Part shown: in pieces, positions 9,553 to 18,489 of the stretch
Layout: each line of letters starts with the position of its first letter
Numbering within the stretch: the first letter of the stretch is position 1
Source: Myxosarcina sp. GA_180221_E-2-1-MAG-40_15
Lineage (GTDB): Bacteria; Cyanobacteriota; Cyanobacteriia; Cyanobacteriales; Xenococcaceae
DNA: 64,000 nt
Direction of reading: 5' to 3'
Assembly (NCBI GenBank): GCA_020692205.1
Contig: JAIMKV010000003.1
Location: 79,385 to 143,384 of the forward strand
The notes under the pieces: model-generated
Told to the model about the DNA's origin: nothing
Seen by the model: the letters and a program-made list of their open reading frames with translations, nothing else
Databases searched by the model: none
Translations under genes and position numbers: made by a program

Positions 9553-10767
9553 ATGAAATTATCTAAAAAGTTGAAGTTAGCAGCAATTTTTACTGGTGCG
9601 ATCGCTTTGACAACATTTTCGTTGTTTCCTGCTTTAGCTCAGTATACTGAAGAACCCGTTCCTGAAGAACAGGTAATTGCCGTAGCTATCCCCGCGGGAA
9701 GACTTTATAATTTGACGGTAATCGAACAAATTCCAGGTAAACAGCAGTGTTGGAGTACAACTGGTTCTGAGCCTACTGTTGTCGAGCCTCTGTGGACGAC
9801 CTTCGATTTTACAGGTAGCTGTCGCCGTTCTACTGATAGCAATGGTTATTCTGTGCGTCTTGATGGACAAGATACTAGCCAAAATTACCGACTTGATGTT
9901 GTTCCTCAAGGAGATCAACTTCAGCTAGTTGCCAGAGATTACCAAAATGGTCCTGACCTCGTTGTCGGTCAAACTAACGGAACCGCAGCAAATGGGCAAT
10001 ATCTCAAAATTAATCTCAATCCAGGTTGGGAATTTAGCAAAAGAGTTTATCAAGGTAAGGTGCTAGGTCACTACTTCTTTAGCGGCGACTCAACCGCGAT
10101 CGCTGCTGCAGGAGATGCTCCCGTGCCTGATGCTTCTACTGCCAGCTCAAATTCTAACTTTACTGACATCTCTAGAGGTATTTATCAACAAGAGATCGAA
10201 CAGGCTGTAGCACTTGGTTTTATTGCCGGCTTTAAAGACCAAACTTTTCGCCCCACCGAATCATTGACCAGAGAACAGTTAGTCTCAATGGTTTATGGTG
10301 CTTTAGAAACTATTGACAGCCTAAATTTAGAACCTGCTACTTCAGTGCCAACTCAACCCTATCCCGATGTAACCTCCTCTCGTTGGAGTGCTTCTAAGAT
10401 TCAGTGGGCAAAAGAAAACGAAATTGTCAAAGGCTATCCCGATGGTTCGTTTCAACCCGATACTCCTGTTACTAGAGCCGAGTTAGTTGCTATACTACAA
10501 AATGCTGCTAAATTTTCCCAGATGAAACAGGGTAAATCAGCTCAACTAGTAACCAACCAACAACCTACCAACTTTTCTGATATCTCTAATCATTGGGGTG
10601 CTGAGACTATTCAAGCTATGTCCGCATACTGTGGTGTAGCGTCACCTAATCAAGAAGTAGGCGATGCTTTTAACCCTGATACTCCTGCCCAAAGAGACTA
10701 TGCCGCTGCAGCAACTCTGAGAATGCATAATTGTCTTACAGAAGACAGCAAACAAGTTGATGAATAG
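9553..10767 (+). CDS. DUF3747 and SLH-domain envelope protein (404 aa)
   Basis: A Sec signal peptide (residues 1-29, ending PALAQ) is followed by the DUF3747 domain (about 46-178). That domain has paired cysteines in KQQCWSTT and TGSCRRST. Three S-layer-homology repeats follow (about 200-250, 265-315, 335-390), with typical TREQLV and TRAELV motifs. The SLH repeats should bind peptidoglycan-linked polymer, placing the protein in the periplasm or at the outer-membrane interface. DUF3747 is largely cyanobacterial and of unknown function. The gene is monocistronic, with a 170-base leader region and a strong intrinsic terminator directly after it. Confidence 0.9.
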   Translation: MKLSKKLKLAAIFTGAIALTTFSLFPALAQYTEEPVPEEQVIAVAIPAGRLYNLTVIEQIPGKQQCWSTTGSEPTVVEPLWTTFDFTGSCRRSTDSNGYSVRLDGQDTSQNYRLDVVPQGDQLQLVARDYQNGPDLVVGQTNGTAANGQYLKINLNPGWEFSKRVYQGKVLGHYFFSGDSTAIAAAGDAPVPDASTASSNSNFTDISRGIYQQEIEQAVALGFIAGFKDQTFRPTESLTREQLVSMVYGALETIDSLNLEPATSVPTQPYPDVTSSRWSASKIQWAKENEIVKGYPDGSFQPDTPVTRAELVAILQNAAKFSQMKQGKSAQLVTNQQPTNFSDISNHWGAETIQAMSAYCGVASPNQEVGDAFNPDTPAQRDYAAAATLRMHNCLTEDSKQVDE

Positions 10768-10813
10768 AATAATTTAGCTATTAGCTTACTGTTAATGGCT
10801 AGCTAACAAAAGA

Positions 10814-10844
10814 AGAGGGGTATTTCACCCCTCTGTTTATTTTA
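10814..10844 (+). terminator. Intrinsic terminator after the DUF3747/SLH gene
   Basis: A perfect 8-bp stem AGAGGGGT / ACCCCTCT with a 5-base loop is followed by GTTTATTTTA. It lies 47 bases downstream of the stop codon and between convergent genes. Confidence 0.85.
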
Positions 10845-10873
10845 TGGCTAAATTTCAAGCTGCCTTAAGCTTT

Positions 10874-11476
10874 TCAAGTAACAGAGGAAAAGTAAACTTT
10901 AGATTTAACTGGATCTGGATTCATAGTTCGATCTCCCTCTTGCCATCCCGCAGGACAAACTTCGTCAGGATTAGCCTGTACGTGCTGGATTGCCTTAAGA
11001 GTACGCAAAGTTTCATCTACACTGCGACCAAACGAAAGATTATTGATCGTTGCGTGTTGAATTACCCCTTCTCGATCAATAATAAATAAGCCTCGTAAAG
11101 CCACTCCTGCTTCAGGATCGAGAACATTGTAGGCGTTGCTAATTTCTTTTTTAATATCAGAAATCAACGGATAAGCAATATCACCAATACCACCTTGTTG
11201 ACGCTCAGTTTGCATCCAGGCTAGGTGAGAAAATTCACTGTCTACTGATACGCCTAAAATTTCGGTGTTGAGAGACTTAAAATCTCCGTAGCGATCGCTA
11301 AAGGCAATAATTTCAGTGGGACAAACAAAAGTAAAGTCCAAAGGGTAGAAAAATAAGACAACATATTGACCACGATAGTCAGATAACTTAACCGTTTTAA
11401 ATTCTTGGTCAAAAACAGCAGTAGCCGTAAATTCGGGGGCTTCTTGCCCCACTCTCAAACATCCTTCTGTAATCAT
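10874..11476 (-). CDS. Typical 2-Cys peroxiredoxin (200 aa)
   Basis: The peroxidatic cysteine Cys52 lies in DFTFVCPTE and the resolving cysteine Cys174 in EVCPAGW. The length (about 200 aa) and the C-terminal extension are those of AhpC/Prx1-type thiol peroxidases, which use thioredoxin to reduce peroxides. I chose the ATG at 11476 ([10 protein letters not shown]) because it has an AAAGAG ribosome-binding site 9 bases upstream and matches family N-termini. A longer in-frame start at 11560 lacks such a site. It is convergent with the DUF3747 gene across the terminator. Confidence 0.95.
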   Translation of the reverse strand: MITEGCLRVGQEAPEFTATAVFDQEFKTVKLSDYRGQYVVLFFYPLDFTFVCPTEIIAFSDRYGDFKSLNTEILGVSVDSEFSHLAWMQTERQQGGIGDIAYPLISDIKKEISNAYNVLDPEAGVALRGLFIIDREGVIQHATINNLSFGRSVDETLRTLKAIQHVQANPDEVCPAGWQEGDRTMNPDPVKSKVYFSSVT

Positions 11477-11647
11477 AATTTTTATCTCTTTAATTACCAA
11501 ACAACTTCGGTTTACAAAGTGAACGCCAGCCAGATTGTCTTCGGGCAGGGTACTGTTCACAATTTTATATAGATTTTACGAATCTTAATCAATATATCAT
11601 GGTCATAACGAGAACGAGTTATTAGTCAACGGTTTGCTACTTGCTAT

Positions 11648-12241
11648 TTAATCCAACTCCCTTCTACCTTCTAAAGCTCTGGCAAGAGTTACTTCATCAG
11701 CGTATTCTAAATCACCTCCCATTGGTAAACCAAAGGCGATCCTGGTTACTTTGGTAAAAGGTTTAAGTAGTCCGTTAATATACAGAGTAGTCGTTTCTCC
11801 TTCAACGCTGGGACTAATCGCCAAAATAATTTCTTTAATTTGCTCTTTGGTGACACGGCGAACTAAAGCTTCAATATTTAGTTGTTCAGGGCCAATGCCG
11901 TCCATCGGAGAAATAACTCCACCCAGCACATGATATAAACCGCGATATTCTCTGGTTTTTTCTAAAGCAATTGTGTCGCGGGAGTCGGCTACCACACAAA
12001 CAGTAGCGCGATCGCGATTTTGATTACTACAAATAGAACAGACAGGTTCGGCAGAAAGATGAAAACAGATTTTACACAGACCAACCTGCTGTTTTGCGGT
12101 CACTAAAGCTCGGGCTAATGCCTGAACTTCTTGCTCTGGGCGTTTGATCAGGTGCAGGGCTAATCTCTGGGCAGTTTTAGGACCTACTCCTGGTAAAAGC
12201 TGTAACTGCTCGATTAAACGAGCTAAAGGAGGCGTATAAAT
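11648..12241 (-). CDS. recR: Recombination protein RecR with apparent ATT start
   Basis: The order is N-terminal helix-hairpin-helix ([16 protein letters not shown]), four-cysteine zinc finger (CKIC...CSIC) and Toprim domain ([26 protein letters not shown]). RecR works with RecO/RecF in loading RecA. The conserved family beginning [13 protein letters not shown] is encoded immediately after an ATT codon at 12241-12239. Only five codons separate this from an in-frame TGA, and none is ATG, GTG, TTG or CTG. A GAGAG ribosome-binding-like site sits 9 bases before the ATT. Starting at the first GTG (12103) would remove the helix-hairpin-helix. With the ATT start the length is 197 aa, normal for RecR. 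Confidence 0.88.
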   Translation of the reverse strand: MYTPPLARLIEQLQLLPGVGPKTAQRLALHLIKRPEQEVQALARALVTAKQQVGLCKICFHLSAEPVCSICSNQNRDRATVCVVADSRDTIALEKTREYRGLYHVLGGVISPMDGIGPEQLNIEALVRRVTKEQIKEIILAISPSVEGETTTLYINGLLKPFTKVTRIAFGLPMGGDLEYADEVTLARALEGRRELD

Positions 12242-12455
12242 GGCTTGTTTCTCTCAACTTGGGTTTGGAAAAGGTAATTATATCAAATCTTTCCTAAATT
12301 CAAGAACAGACAATAGCGAAGATCGTATTTCTTAATCACTTCTTAGCGAGTAATTATTACCATAGTTAGATGAGAAAGTAAGATCAATACAATGTAAGAT
12401 CCTCAAAATAATCATCAAATCGGCAACCATACCCCCTAAGCAACTGAGCAATGCA

Positions 12456-14615
12456 ATGACTAGCACCAAATCTATTGATAGTAAAATCGATCTCAATGAT
12501 CCAGAATATTATTTTAATCGAGAACTAAGCTGGCTGGAGTTTAATCGACGAGTGTTGGCAGAAGCACTAGATAAAAGAACACCACTGCTAGAGCGCCTCA
12601 AGTTTATGGCGATTTTTAGTTCTAATCTAGACGAATTTTTTATGGTTAGGGTCGCAGCATTAAAAAAGCAGGTTGCAGCAGAGGTTAGCAATCGTTCGGC
12701 AGATGGACGCACGCCGAATGAACAGCTAGAAGCGATCGCCGAAGTTTTGACACCGATGATTAAAGAACAACATCAACATTTTGAGAAGGTGCTGACCAAA
12801 GAGTTAACTAAATCAGGCATTCATTTGCTCAATTATGTAGATCTCAACCAAGAACAAACAAGCTACATCAATAATTATTTCGAGGATTATATTTTTCCAG
12901 TTCTAACTCCTTTGGCGGTAGATCCTTCTCATCCTTTTCCCTATATTTCTAATCTCAGCCTGAATTTGGCTGTGGTGTTAAAAGACCCCGCTATTGATAA
13001 TGAATTATTTGCTCGGGTCAAGATTCCTAACGTATTACCCCGCTTTATTGCCTTACCAGAACAATTAAGACAAAAACAGCGAGGTAAATCTGGGGTGTGG
13101 ACTGGCGTGCCGATGGAACAAATTGTTACCCATAATTTAGAGTATTTGTTTCCTGGGATGACGATTTTAGAGTCCTATGCTTTTCGGGTAACCCGCAATG
13201 CCGATTTGTCGGTGGAAGAAGATGAAGCGGACGATTTGTTATTAGCGATCGAAAAAGAGCTACAAAAACGACGCATTGGCGGCTCTTCGGTAAGACTCGA
13301 AGTTGAAGCTTCCATTCCCCCAGAACTTCGTTCGATCATTATTGGCGAACTAGCTTTGGAAGAAAGTGACGTTTATGATATTGATGGCTTGGTAGGTTTA
13401 GGCGATCTGATGTCTTTTTTGTCCTTACCCCTCCCCGAACTTAAGGATAAGCCCTGGAATGCGGTCTTACCTCCCCGCCTTAGCTGGCTACAGGAACAAG
13501 AAAGCAATGGCAGCAGCGAAGGAGAAAACTTTTTTAACGTAATTCGTCATGGAGATATTTTAGTTCATCATCCCTATCATTCTTTTAGCAGCACAGTTTT
13601 ACGCTTCATCACTGAAGCAGCTCACGATCCTGATGTCCTAGCGATTAAAATGACTTTGTATCGCACCTCTGGAGACTCGCCGATTATTAAAGCTCTAATT
13701 GCCGCGGCAGAAAATGATAAACAAGTAGTAGCCTTAGTCGAACTTAAAGCTCGTTTTGATGAAGAGAACAATATTATTTGGGCAAGAAAGCTAGAGCAAT
13801 CTGGGGTTCATGTTGTTTATGGTGTTACAGGTCTCAAAACCCACACCAAAATTACTTTGGTTGTACGTCAAGAAAAAGAAAAAATCCGTCGTTATGTTCA
13901 TATCGGGACAGGTAACTATAATCCGAAGACAGCCAAAATATATACGGATTTAGGTTTACTAAGCTGTCGAGAAGAGTTGGGGGCAGATTTGACCGATTTG
14001 TTTAATTTTTTGACTGGTTATTCTCGACAAAAGTCATATCGCAAATTACTAGTTGCTCCCGTTAGCTTACGCGATCGCATGGTCGAGATGATTAAACGTG
14101 AGGCGGAAAATTGCCGTAAAGGAAAAACGGGGCGCATTGTGGCAAAAATGAACTCTTTGGTCGACCAGCAAGTGATTCAGCATCTTTATGAGGCTTCTCA
14201 AGCAGGAGTTGAAATAGACTTAATTATTAGAGGAATTTGCTGCCTTAGACCAGGATTGGCTGGAATTAGCGAGAAAATTCGCGTAATTAGTATTATTGGA
14301 CGCTTTTTAGAACATTCTCGTATTTTCTACTTCAATAATGACGGGCAGGAAGAAATGTATATCGGTAGTGCTGACTGGATGACTCGTAATTTGAGCCGAA
14401 GAGTCGAAGCAGTTACGCCGATTGAGTCTCGCGAAATCTTTAGCGATCTACAGGAAATTTTGGGGGTCATGTTAGCCGATAACCGTAAAGCCTGGGAATT
14501 GCAGTCTGACGGGACATTTGTGCAAAGAAAACCCAAACAAGACGAAGAAGCCAACAGCACCCACGATATCTTTATGGAGATGGCTCTACAATCTACAGGA
14601 TTCACATCAAATTAA
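12456..14615 (+). CDS. ppk: Polyphosphate kinase 1
   Basis: At 719 aa the protein spans the four PPK1 domains: N-terminal helical domain (ELSWLEFNRRVL), head domain, and two phospholipase-D-like catalytic domains. The autophosphorylated histidine is His482 in YVHIGTGNYN and the second conserved histidine is His620 in EHSRI. The enzyme reversibly polymerises the terminal phosphate of ATP into polyphosphate. A hydroxyacid dehydrogenase gene begins 8 bases after the stop, so the two are probably co-transcribed. The C-terminus is slightly extended with an acidic tail. Confidence 0.96.
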   Translation: MTSTKSIDSKIDLNDPEYYFNRELSWLEFNRRVLAEALDKRTPLLERLKFMAIFSSNLDEFFMVRVAALKKQVAAEVSNRSADGRTPNEQLEAIAEVLTPMIKEQHQHFEKVLTKELTKSGIHLLNYVDLNQEQTSYINNYFEDYIFPVLTPLAVDPSHPFPYISNLSLNLAVVLKDPAIDNELFARVKIPNVLPRFIALPEQLRQKQRGKSGVWTGVPMEQIVTHNLEYLFPGMTILESYAFRVTRNADLSVEEDEADDLLLAIEKELQKRRIGGSSVRLEVEASIPPELRSIIIGELALEESDVYDIDGLVGLGDLMSFLSLPLPELKDKPWNAVLPPRLSWLQEQESNGSSEGENFFNVIRHGDILVHHPYHSFSSTVLRFITEAAHDPDVLAIKMTLYRTSGDSPIIKALIAAAENDKQVVALVELKARFDEENNIIWARKLEQSGVHVVYGVTGLKTHTKITLVVRQEKEKIRRYVHIGTGNYNPKTAKIYTDLGLLSCREELGADLTDLFNFLTGYSRQKSYRKLLVAPVSLRDRMVEMIKREAENCRKGKTGRIVAKMNSLVDQQVIQHLYEASQAGVEIDLIIRGICCLRPGLAGISEKIRVISIIGRFLEHSRIFYFNNDGQEEMYIGSADWMTRNLSRRVEAVTPIESREIFSDLQEILGVMLADNRKAWELQSDGTFVQRKPKQDEEANSTHDIFMEMALQSTGFTSN

Positions 14616-14623
14616 GCTAATTT

Positions 14624-15622
14624 ATGAAAGTTGCAGTATTTAGTACCAAGCCTTATGATCGGCAATTTCTAACTCAAGCTAATCAACAACATAATCACGA
14701 ATTAAAGTTTTTGAGTCCTAGTTTAGACGTGCAGACTGTAACCCTGGCAACTGGCTTTGAAGCAGTCTGTGTCTTTGTTAACGATCGCCTTGACCGTAAG
14801 ATCATGGAAACTTTAAGTCAACAGGGAATTGAGCTAATTGCCCTACGTTGTGCAGGATACAACAAAGTTGATCTAAATGCTGCTCAAGAGTTGGGAATTA
14901 AAGTAGTTAGAGTTCCAGCTTATTCTCCCTATGCCGTAGCCGAACACGCGATCGCTCTGATTCTGACTCTCAATCGTAAGATTCATCGGGCATACTATCG
15001 TGTCCGTGAAGGAAACTTTGCTTTAAACGGATTGCTAGGTTTCGATCTTCATGGTCGTACCGTAGGCATCATCGGTACAGGTAAAATTGGTCAGATTACG
15101 GGTCAAATACTTCATGGTTTTGGCTGTAAAATACTGGCGTATGATTTAAATCCCAACCAAGAGTTTGCAGCACAATATGGCGAGTACGTAGCGTTGCCAG
15201 AGCTGTTGGCACAATCTGATATTATTAGCCTGCATTGTCCTTTAACTAAAGATACTCATTACTTAATTAACGACGAGACAGTTAAGTTAATGAAACCTGG
15301 GGTAATGCTGGTTAATACTAGCCGTGGTGGTTTGATCGATACCAAAGCAGTAATCAAAGGCTTGAAATCTGAGCAAATTGGCTATTTAGCTTTAGATGTC
15401 TACGAACGAGAAAGCAAAATGTTTTTTGAAGATTTATCTGGTGAAATAATCCAAGATGATCTTTTTGAAAGATTACTTACCTTCCCTAACGTAATTATTA
15501 CAGGACATCAAGCTTTCTTTACCGTTGATGCTCTCAACAACATTGCCGAAACTACTCTAGCTAATATTACCGCGATCGCACTTAATCAACCTTGTCCCAA
15601 CCAACTAAGTCATGATGATTAA
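14624..15622 (+). CDS. D-2-hydroxyacid dehydrogenase (D-lactate dehydrogenase type)
   Basis: The NAD-binding motif [10 protein letters not shown], the catalytic arginine in NTSRGGLID and the catalytic histidine in ITGHQAFFT identify a D-isomer-specific 2-hydroxyacid dehydrogenase. The N-terminus [16 protein letters not shown] and the length of 332 aa are those of the LdhA/Ddh subgroup reducing pyruvate to D-lactate. The gene lies 8 bases after ppk, a likely operon. Substrate is inferred from subgroup resemblance; other short 2-oxoacids are possible. Confidence 0.92.
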   Translation: MKVAVFSTKPYDRQFLTQANQQHNHELKFLSPSLDVQTVTLATGFEAVCVFVNDRLDRKIMETLSQQGIELIALRCAGYNKVDLNAAQELGIKVVRVPAYSPYAVAEHAIALILTLNRKIHRAYYRVREGNFALNGLLGFDLHGRTVGIIGTGKIGQITGQILHGFGCKILAYDLNPNQEFAAQYGEYVALPELLAQSDIISLHCPLTKDTHYLINDETVKLMKPGVMLVNTSRGGLIDTKAVIKGLKSEQIGYLALDVYERESKMFFEDLSGEIIQDDLFERLLTFPNVIITGHQAFFTVDALNNIAETTLANITAIALNQPCPNQLSHDD

Positions 15623-15705
15623 CCAAACAACTCTTTGTTCCTCAGGTAGTAGTCTGACAATTTTGAATTGAGAAGTTGAGATTAGGTAGTAGGTTAAAAC
15701 TTTTA

Positions 15706-15733
15706 ACTTCTGACTTCTGACTTCTGACTTCTG
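15706..15733. repeat. Tandem heptamer repeat (ACTTCTG)x4
   Basis: Four perfect copies of ACTTCTG occur head to tail in the spacer after the dehydrogenase gene. The same heptamer on the other strand occurs at 22841-22868. This is a short tandemly repeated repetitive sequence, typical of cyanobacterial spacers. Confidence 0.9.
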
Positions 15734-15763
15734 CCTTTTGTACTCTATCCCTCACCGTTGAAG

Positions 15764-15949
15764 CTAATTAGAGCGATCGCTTTTTGGTTCAGATTCGCCA
15801 AAAATTAATACTCTTAATATTGAGCTAAAAAACCAACCTACTCCAGCAATTAAAACAACCAATAGCAGCGGTGCAAATCCGGCAAAGGGAGCTAAAATCA
15901 ACATTAATAATAAACCAAAAAGTATTGTTTTATACCAAATATTATTCAC
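15764..15949 (-). CDS. Small two-helix membrane protein (61 aa)
   Basis: Two hydrophobic helices (about residues 7-23 and 26-42) separated by a proline/glycine turn are followed by a charged tail GESEPKSDRSN. The coding frame is clean, with cyanobacterial codon use and an HIP1 site near the stop. It looks like one of the small conserved membrane proteins of cyanobacteria, but I cannot name it. It is convergent with the dehydrogenase gene. Confidence 0.6.
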   Translation of the reverse strand: MNNIWYKTILFGLLLMLILAPFAGFAPLLLVVLIAGVGWFFSSILRVLIFGESEPKSDRSN

Positions 15950-16169
15950 TTGAACCTCGACGATTTTTAGTTAAACTAACCATGATCGAGATTAAAATCA
16001 CCTATCTTTAGTTATAGATCTTAATCAAAAAGTGAAAAACCTGCGTCTTCTTCTAGCTAAATGAAGCTTTTGTGTGCCAATTTAGTACCTGTAATAATAC
16101 GAAAATAAATATTACTAACTTGTCTCACTATAAAGGTATATCCATGGTGTTTAAGGAGTAGATTAAATT

Positions 16170-16304
16170 GTGACTAGTGATTTGCTGACGCTGATTAATC
16201 GTTTATTTACCGCTGTCTTATTAGTGGTGCTATTGTTTGCCTGTCAAAGAATGCCAGAAAGCAAAAGTTTGAAGGAGATCCAATATGAGTATCAAGCCAA
16301 TTGA
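16170..16304 (+). CDS. Small single-helix membrane protein (44 aa), GTG start
   Basis: A GTG start preceded by AGGAG (16154-16158, 11 bases upstream) opens a 44-codon frame. It has one strong hydrophobic helix (about residues 11-25, LFTAVLLVVLLFA) and then a polar tail rich in charged residues. The topology is that of small thylakoid or plasma-membrane subunits, but the sequence matches no photosystem or NDH subunit I can name. A second, 9-codon frame with an ideal ribosome-binding site overlaps its end (16285-16314). Confidence 0.45.
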   Translation: MTSDLLTLINRLFTAVLLVVLLFACQRMPESKSLKEIQYEYQAN

Positions 16305-16447
16305 TCTAAACTAGTTTTAACCCAAAGTTGCTTGGCTATTCCCCTCTAACAGTTAATGTCCTAATTTGTATTTGGCTTACTATAAATTAAGATGTTTTCA
16401 ACAGGATTCGTTTCACGTTAGAGTAATGGGGATGAAGGTTTAAGAAG

Positions 16448-18409
16448 ATGAAAGCAACAAGAGATATTCTCATTATTGGCGGTGGCGTTGTTGGGTTAGC
16501 GATCGCAATTGAATTAAAACGTCAGGGAGCAACAGTAACCGTAGTTAGTAAAGACTTTTCCCAGGCAGCATCCCACGCCGCAGCAGGAATGTTAGCACCA
16601 ATGGCAGAAAAGCTTACCTCTCCAACTATGCTGGATCTATGCCTGAGATCCCGTTGGCTATATCCTGAATGGACGCGAAAACTAGAAGAATTAACCGGCA
16701 TAGAAACTGGCTATTTGCCCTGTGGTATTCTTGCCCCAGTCTATGACCAGCCTGAATCGATCACTGATGATCAGACTAACAGTGTGTGGTTAGATCGACA
16801 GGCAATTCAAATGTATCAGCCAGGATTGAGCGATCGCGTAGTTGGTGGCTGGTGGTATCCTGAAGATGGACAGGTAGATAATCGCTGTTTAATGCGATCG
16901 CTGCTGCAAGCTGCCCAAACTCTAGGTATTGAGATCCAGGAAGGAGTCAGCGTCAGGGCAATTCAACAAAAGCAAGGCAGAATAGACGCAGTTTTAACCG
17001 ATATTGGACAGCTAGATGCCGAGCAATATGTTTTGGCGGCTGGTTCATGGTCGAGTCAACTTTTTCCTTTACCTGTGCGCCCTGTAAAAGGACAAATGCT
17101 CTCGCTGAGGATGCCACCAAAGCTACATCAACCTTTTCCTCTACAGCGCATTCTATACGGCGATGGTGTTTATCTCGTTCCCCGACAAGATGGCAGACTA
17201 GTCATTGGGGCAACTGTCGAAGAAGTTGACTGGACTCCTTTTAATACCCCCAAAGGTATTCAACGCTTGTTAGCTAAAACCAGCGAACTCTATCCCGCAG
17301 CAGCAGATTGGCAAATTGAAGAGTTTTGGTGGGGGTTTCGTCCAGGTACGCCTGATCAGCTACCGATTTTAGGTCGCAGTTCCTGTGATAATCTGTTTTT
17401 AGCTACAGGACATTATCGCAATGGAATTCTGCTGGCACCGATCACTGCATCTTTGATCGCCGACTTAGTTCTAAATCAAAAGTCTGACCCTCTATTGGCT
17501 AAATTAAGCTACCAACGTTTTAATCGACCAGCAAATATGTCTCTAAGCAACTCTCACTTGCCACTGCAAATAGAATCAAATCCCCAGCCTCCTTTACCGC
17601 CTTCCACTACTTCTTTACCAGACGACCAGTTAACTATCGCTGGACGTACCTTTAATTCCCGTTTAATGACTGGTACAGGTAAATATCCTAGTATGCAGGC
17701 AATGCAGCAAAGTGTAGCAGCTAGTGGTTGCGAAATCATTACGGTGGCCGTCAGAAGGGTACAAACCAAAGCCCCAGGACACGAAGGATTAGCCGAGGCG
17801 ATCGACTGGAGTAAAATTTGGATGTTACCTAATACCGCAGGGTGTAAAACTGCTGAAGAAGCGGTTCGGGTTGCTCGTTTAGGCAGAGAAATGGCTAAGC
17901 TTTTAGGTCAGGAAGACAACAACTTTATTAAACTAGAGGTTATTCCCGATGCTAAATATCTTTTGCCCGATCCCATCGGTACGCTACAGGCAGCCGAACA
18001 GTTAGTCAAAGAAGGTTTTGCGGTTTTACCTTATATCAATGCCGATCCTATTTTGGCTAAACGTCTCGAAGAAGTAGGCTGTTCTACAGTAATGCCTTTG
18101 GGTTCACCCATTGGTTCGGGACAAGGAATTAATAATGCAGCGAACATCGCGATTATCATCGAAGAGGCGAATGTACCTGTAGTTGTGGATGCGGGTATTG
18201 GTACGCCTAGCGAAGCCGCTTTAGCAATGGAAATGGGTGCTGATGCGTTGCTGGTTAATAGTGCGATCGCGTTGGCAAAAAATCCTGTAGCAATGGGACG
18301 AGCTATGGGTTTGGCAGCCGAAGCGGGAAGGCTGGCTTATATATCGGGCAGAATTCCTGTTAAACACTATGCTACTGCTAGTTCGCCTCTCACTGGCACA
18401 ATTAGCTAA
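16448..18409 (+). CDS. thiO/thiG: Bifunctional glycine oxidase-thiazole synthase (ThiO-ThiG fusion)
   Basis: Residues 1 to about 365 form a FAD-dependent glycine oxidase (ThiO), with dinucleotide motif [12 protein letters not shown] and C-terminal [12 protein letters not shown] linker rich in Pro/Ser follows. From about residue 395 ([19 protein letters not shown]) to the end lies a complete thiazole synthase (ThiG), with the barrel motifs [13 protein letters not shown] and [15 protein letters not shown]. ThiO makes dehydroglycine for ThiG, which builds the thiazole phosphate of thiamine. This fusion is known in cyanobacteria and channels the labile imine. The start ATG at 16448 follows a purine-rich AAGAAG. 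I see no TPP riboswitch upstream. Confidence 0.96.
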   Translation: MKATRDILIIGGGVVGLAIAIELKRQGATVTVVSKDFSQAASHAAAGMLAPMAEKLTSPTMLDLCLRSRWLYPEWTRKLEELTGIETGYLPCGILAPVYDQPESITDDQTNSVWLDRQAIQMYQPGLSDRVVGGWWYPEDGQVDNRCLMRSLLQAAQTLGIEIQEGVSVRAIQQKQGRIDAVLTDIGQLDAEQYVLAAGSWSSQLFPLPVRPVKGQMLSLRMPPKLHQPFPLQRILYGDGVYLVPRQDGRLVIGATVEEVDWTPFNTPKGIQRLLAKTSELYPAAADWQIEEFWWGFRPGTPDQLPILGRSSCDNLFLATGHYRNGILLAPITASLIADLVLNQKSDPLLAKLSYQRFNRPANMSLSNSHLPLQIESNPQPPLPPSTTSLPDDQLTIAGRTFNSRLMTGTGKYPSMQAMQQSVAASGCEIITVAVRRVQTKAPGHEGLAEAIDWSKIWMLPNTAGCKTAEEAVRVARLGREMAKLLGQEDNNFIKLEVIPDAKYLLPDPIGTLQAAEQLVKEGFAVLPYINADPILAKRLEEVGCSTVMPLGSPIGSGQGINNAANIAIIIEEANVPVVVDAGIGTPSEAALAMEMGADALLVNSAIALAKNPVAMGRAMGLAAEAGRLAYISGRIPVKHYATASSPLTGTIS

Positions 18410-18489
18410 TCATCTGGCGAAATTTAATTTGAGCCAACTCTTTAATAAAAGGTATTGATACTAGGAATTTGTCAGCTCTATAATTCATT

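Noticed and set aside
10844..11089. 81-codon frame antisense to the peroxiredoxin
   Set aside because: It is a shadow of a well-supported gene and overlaps the terminator region.
11477..11560. Longer N-terminus for the peroxiredoxin
   Set aside because: The extra 28 residues are not family-like, and the good ribosome-binding site belongs to the ATG at 11476.
15706..15733. Possible CRISPR from repeated units
   Set aside because: The units are 7-base tandem repeats with no spacers.
16305..16447. TPP riboswitch upstream of the ThiO-ThiG gene
   Set aside because: The conserved CTGAGA-type core and the paired arms expected of a thi-box were not found.
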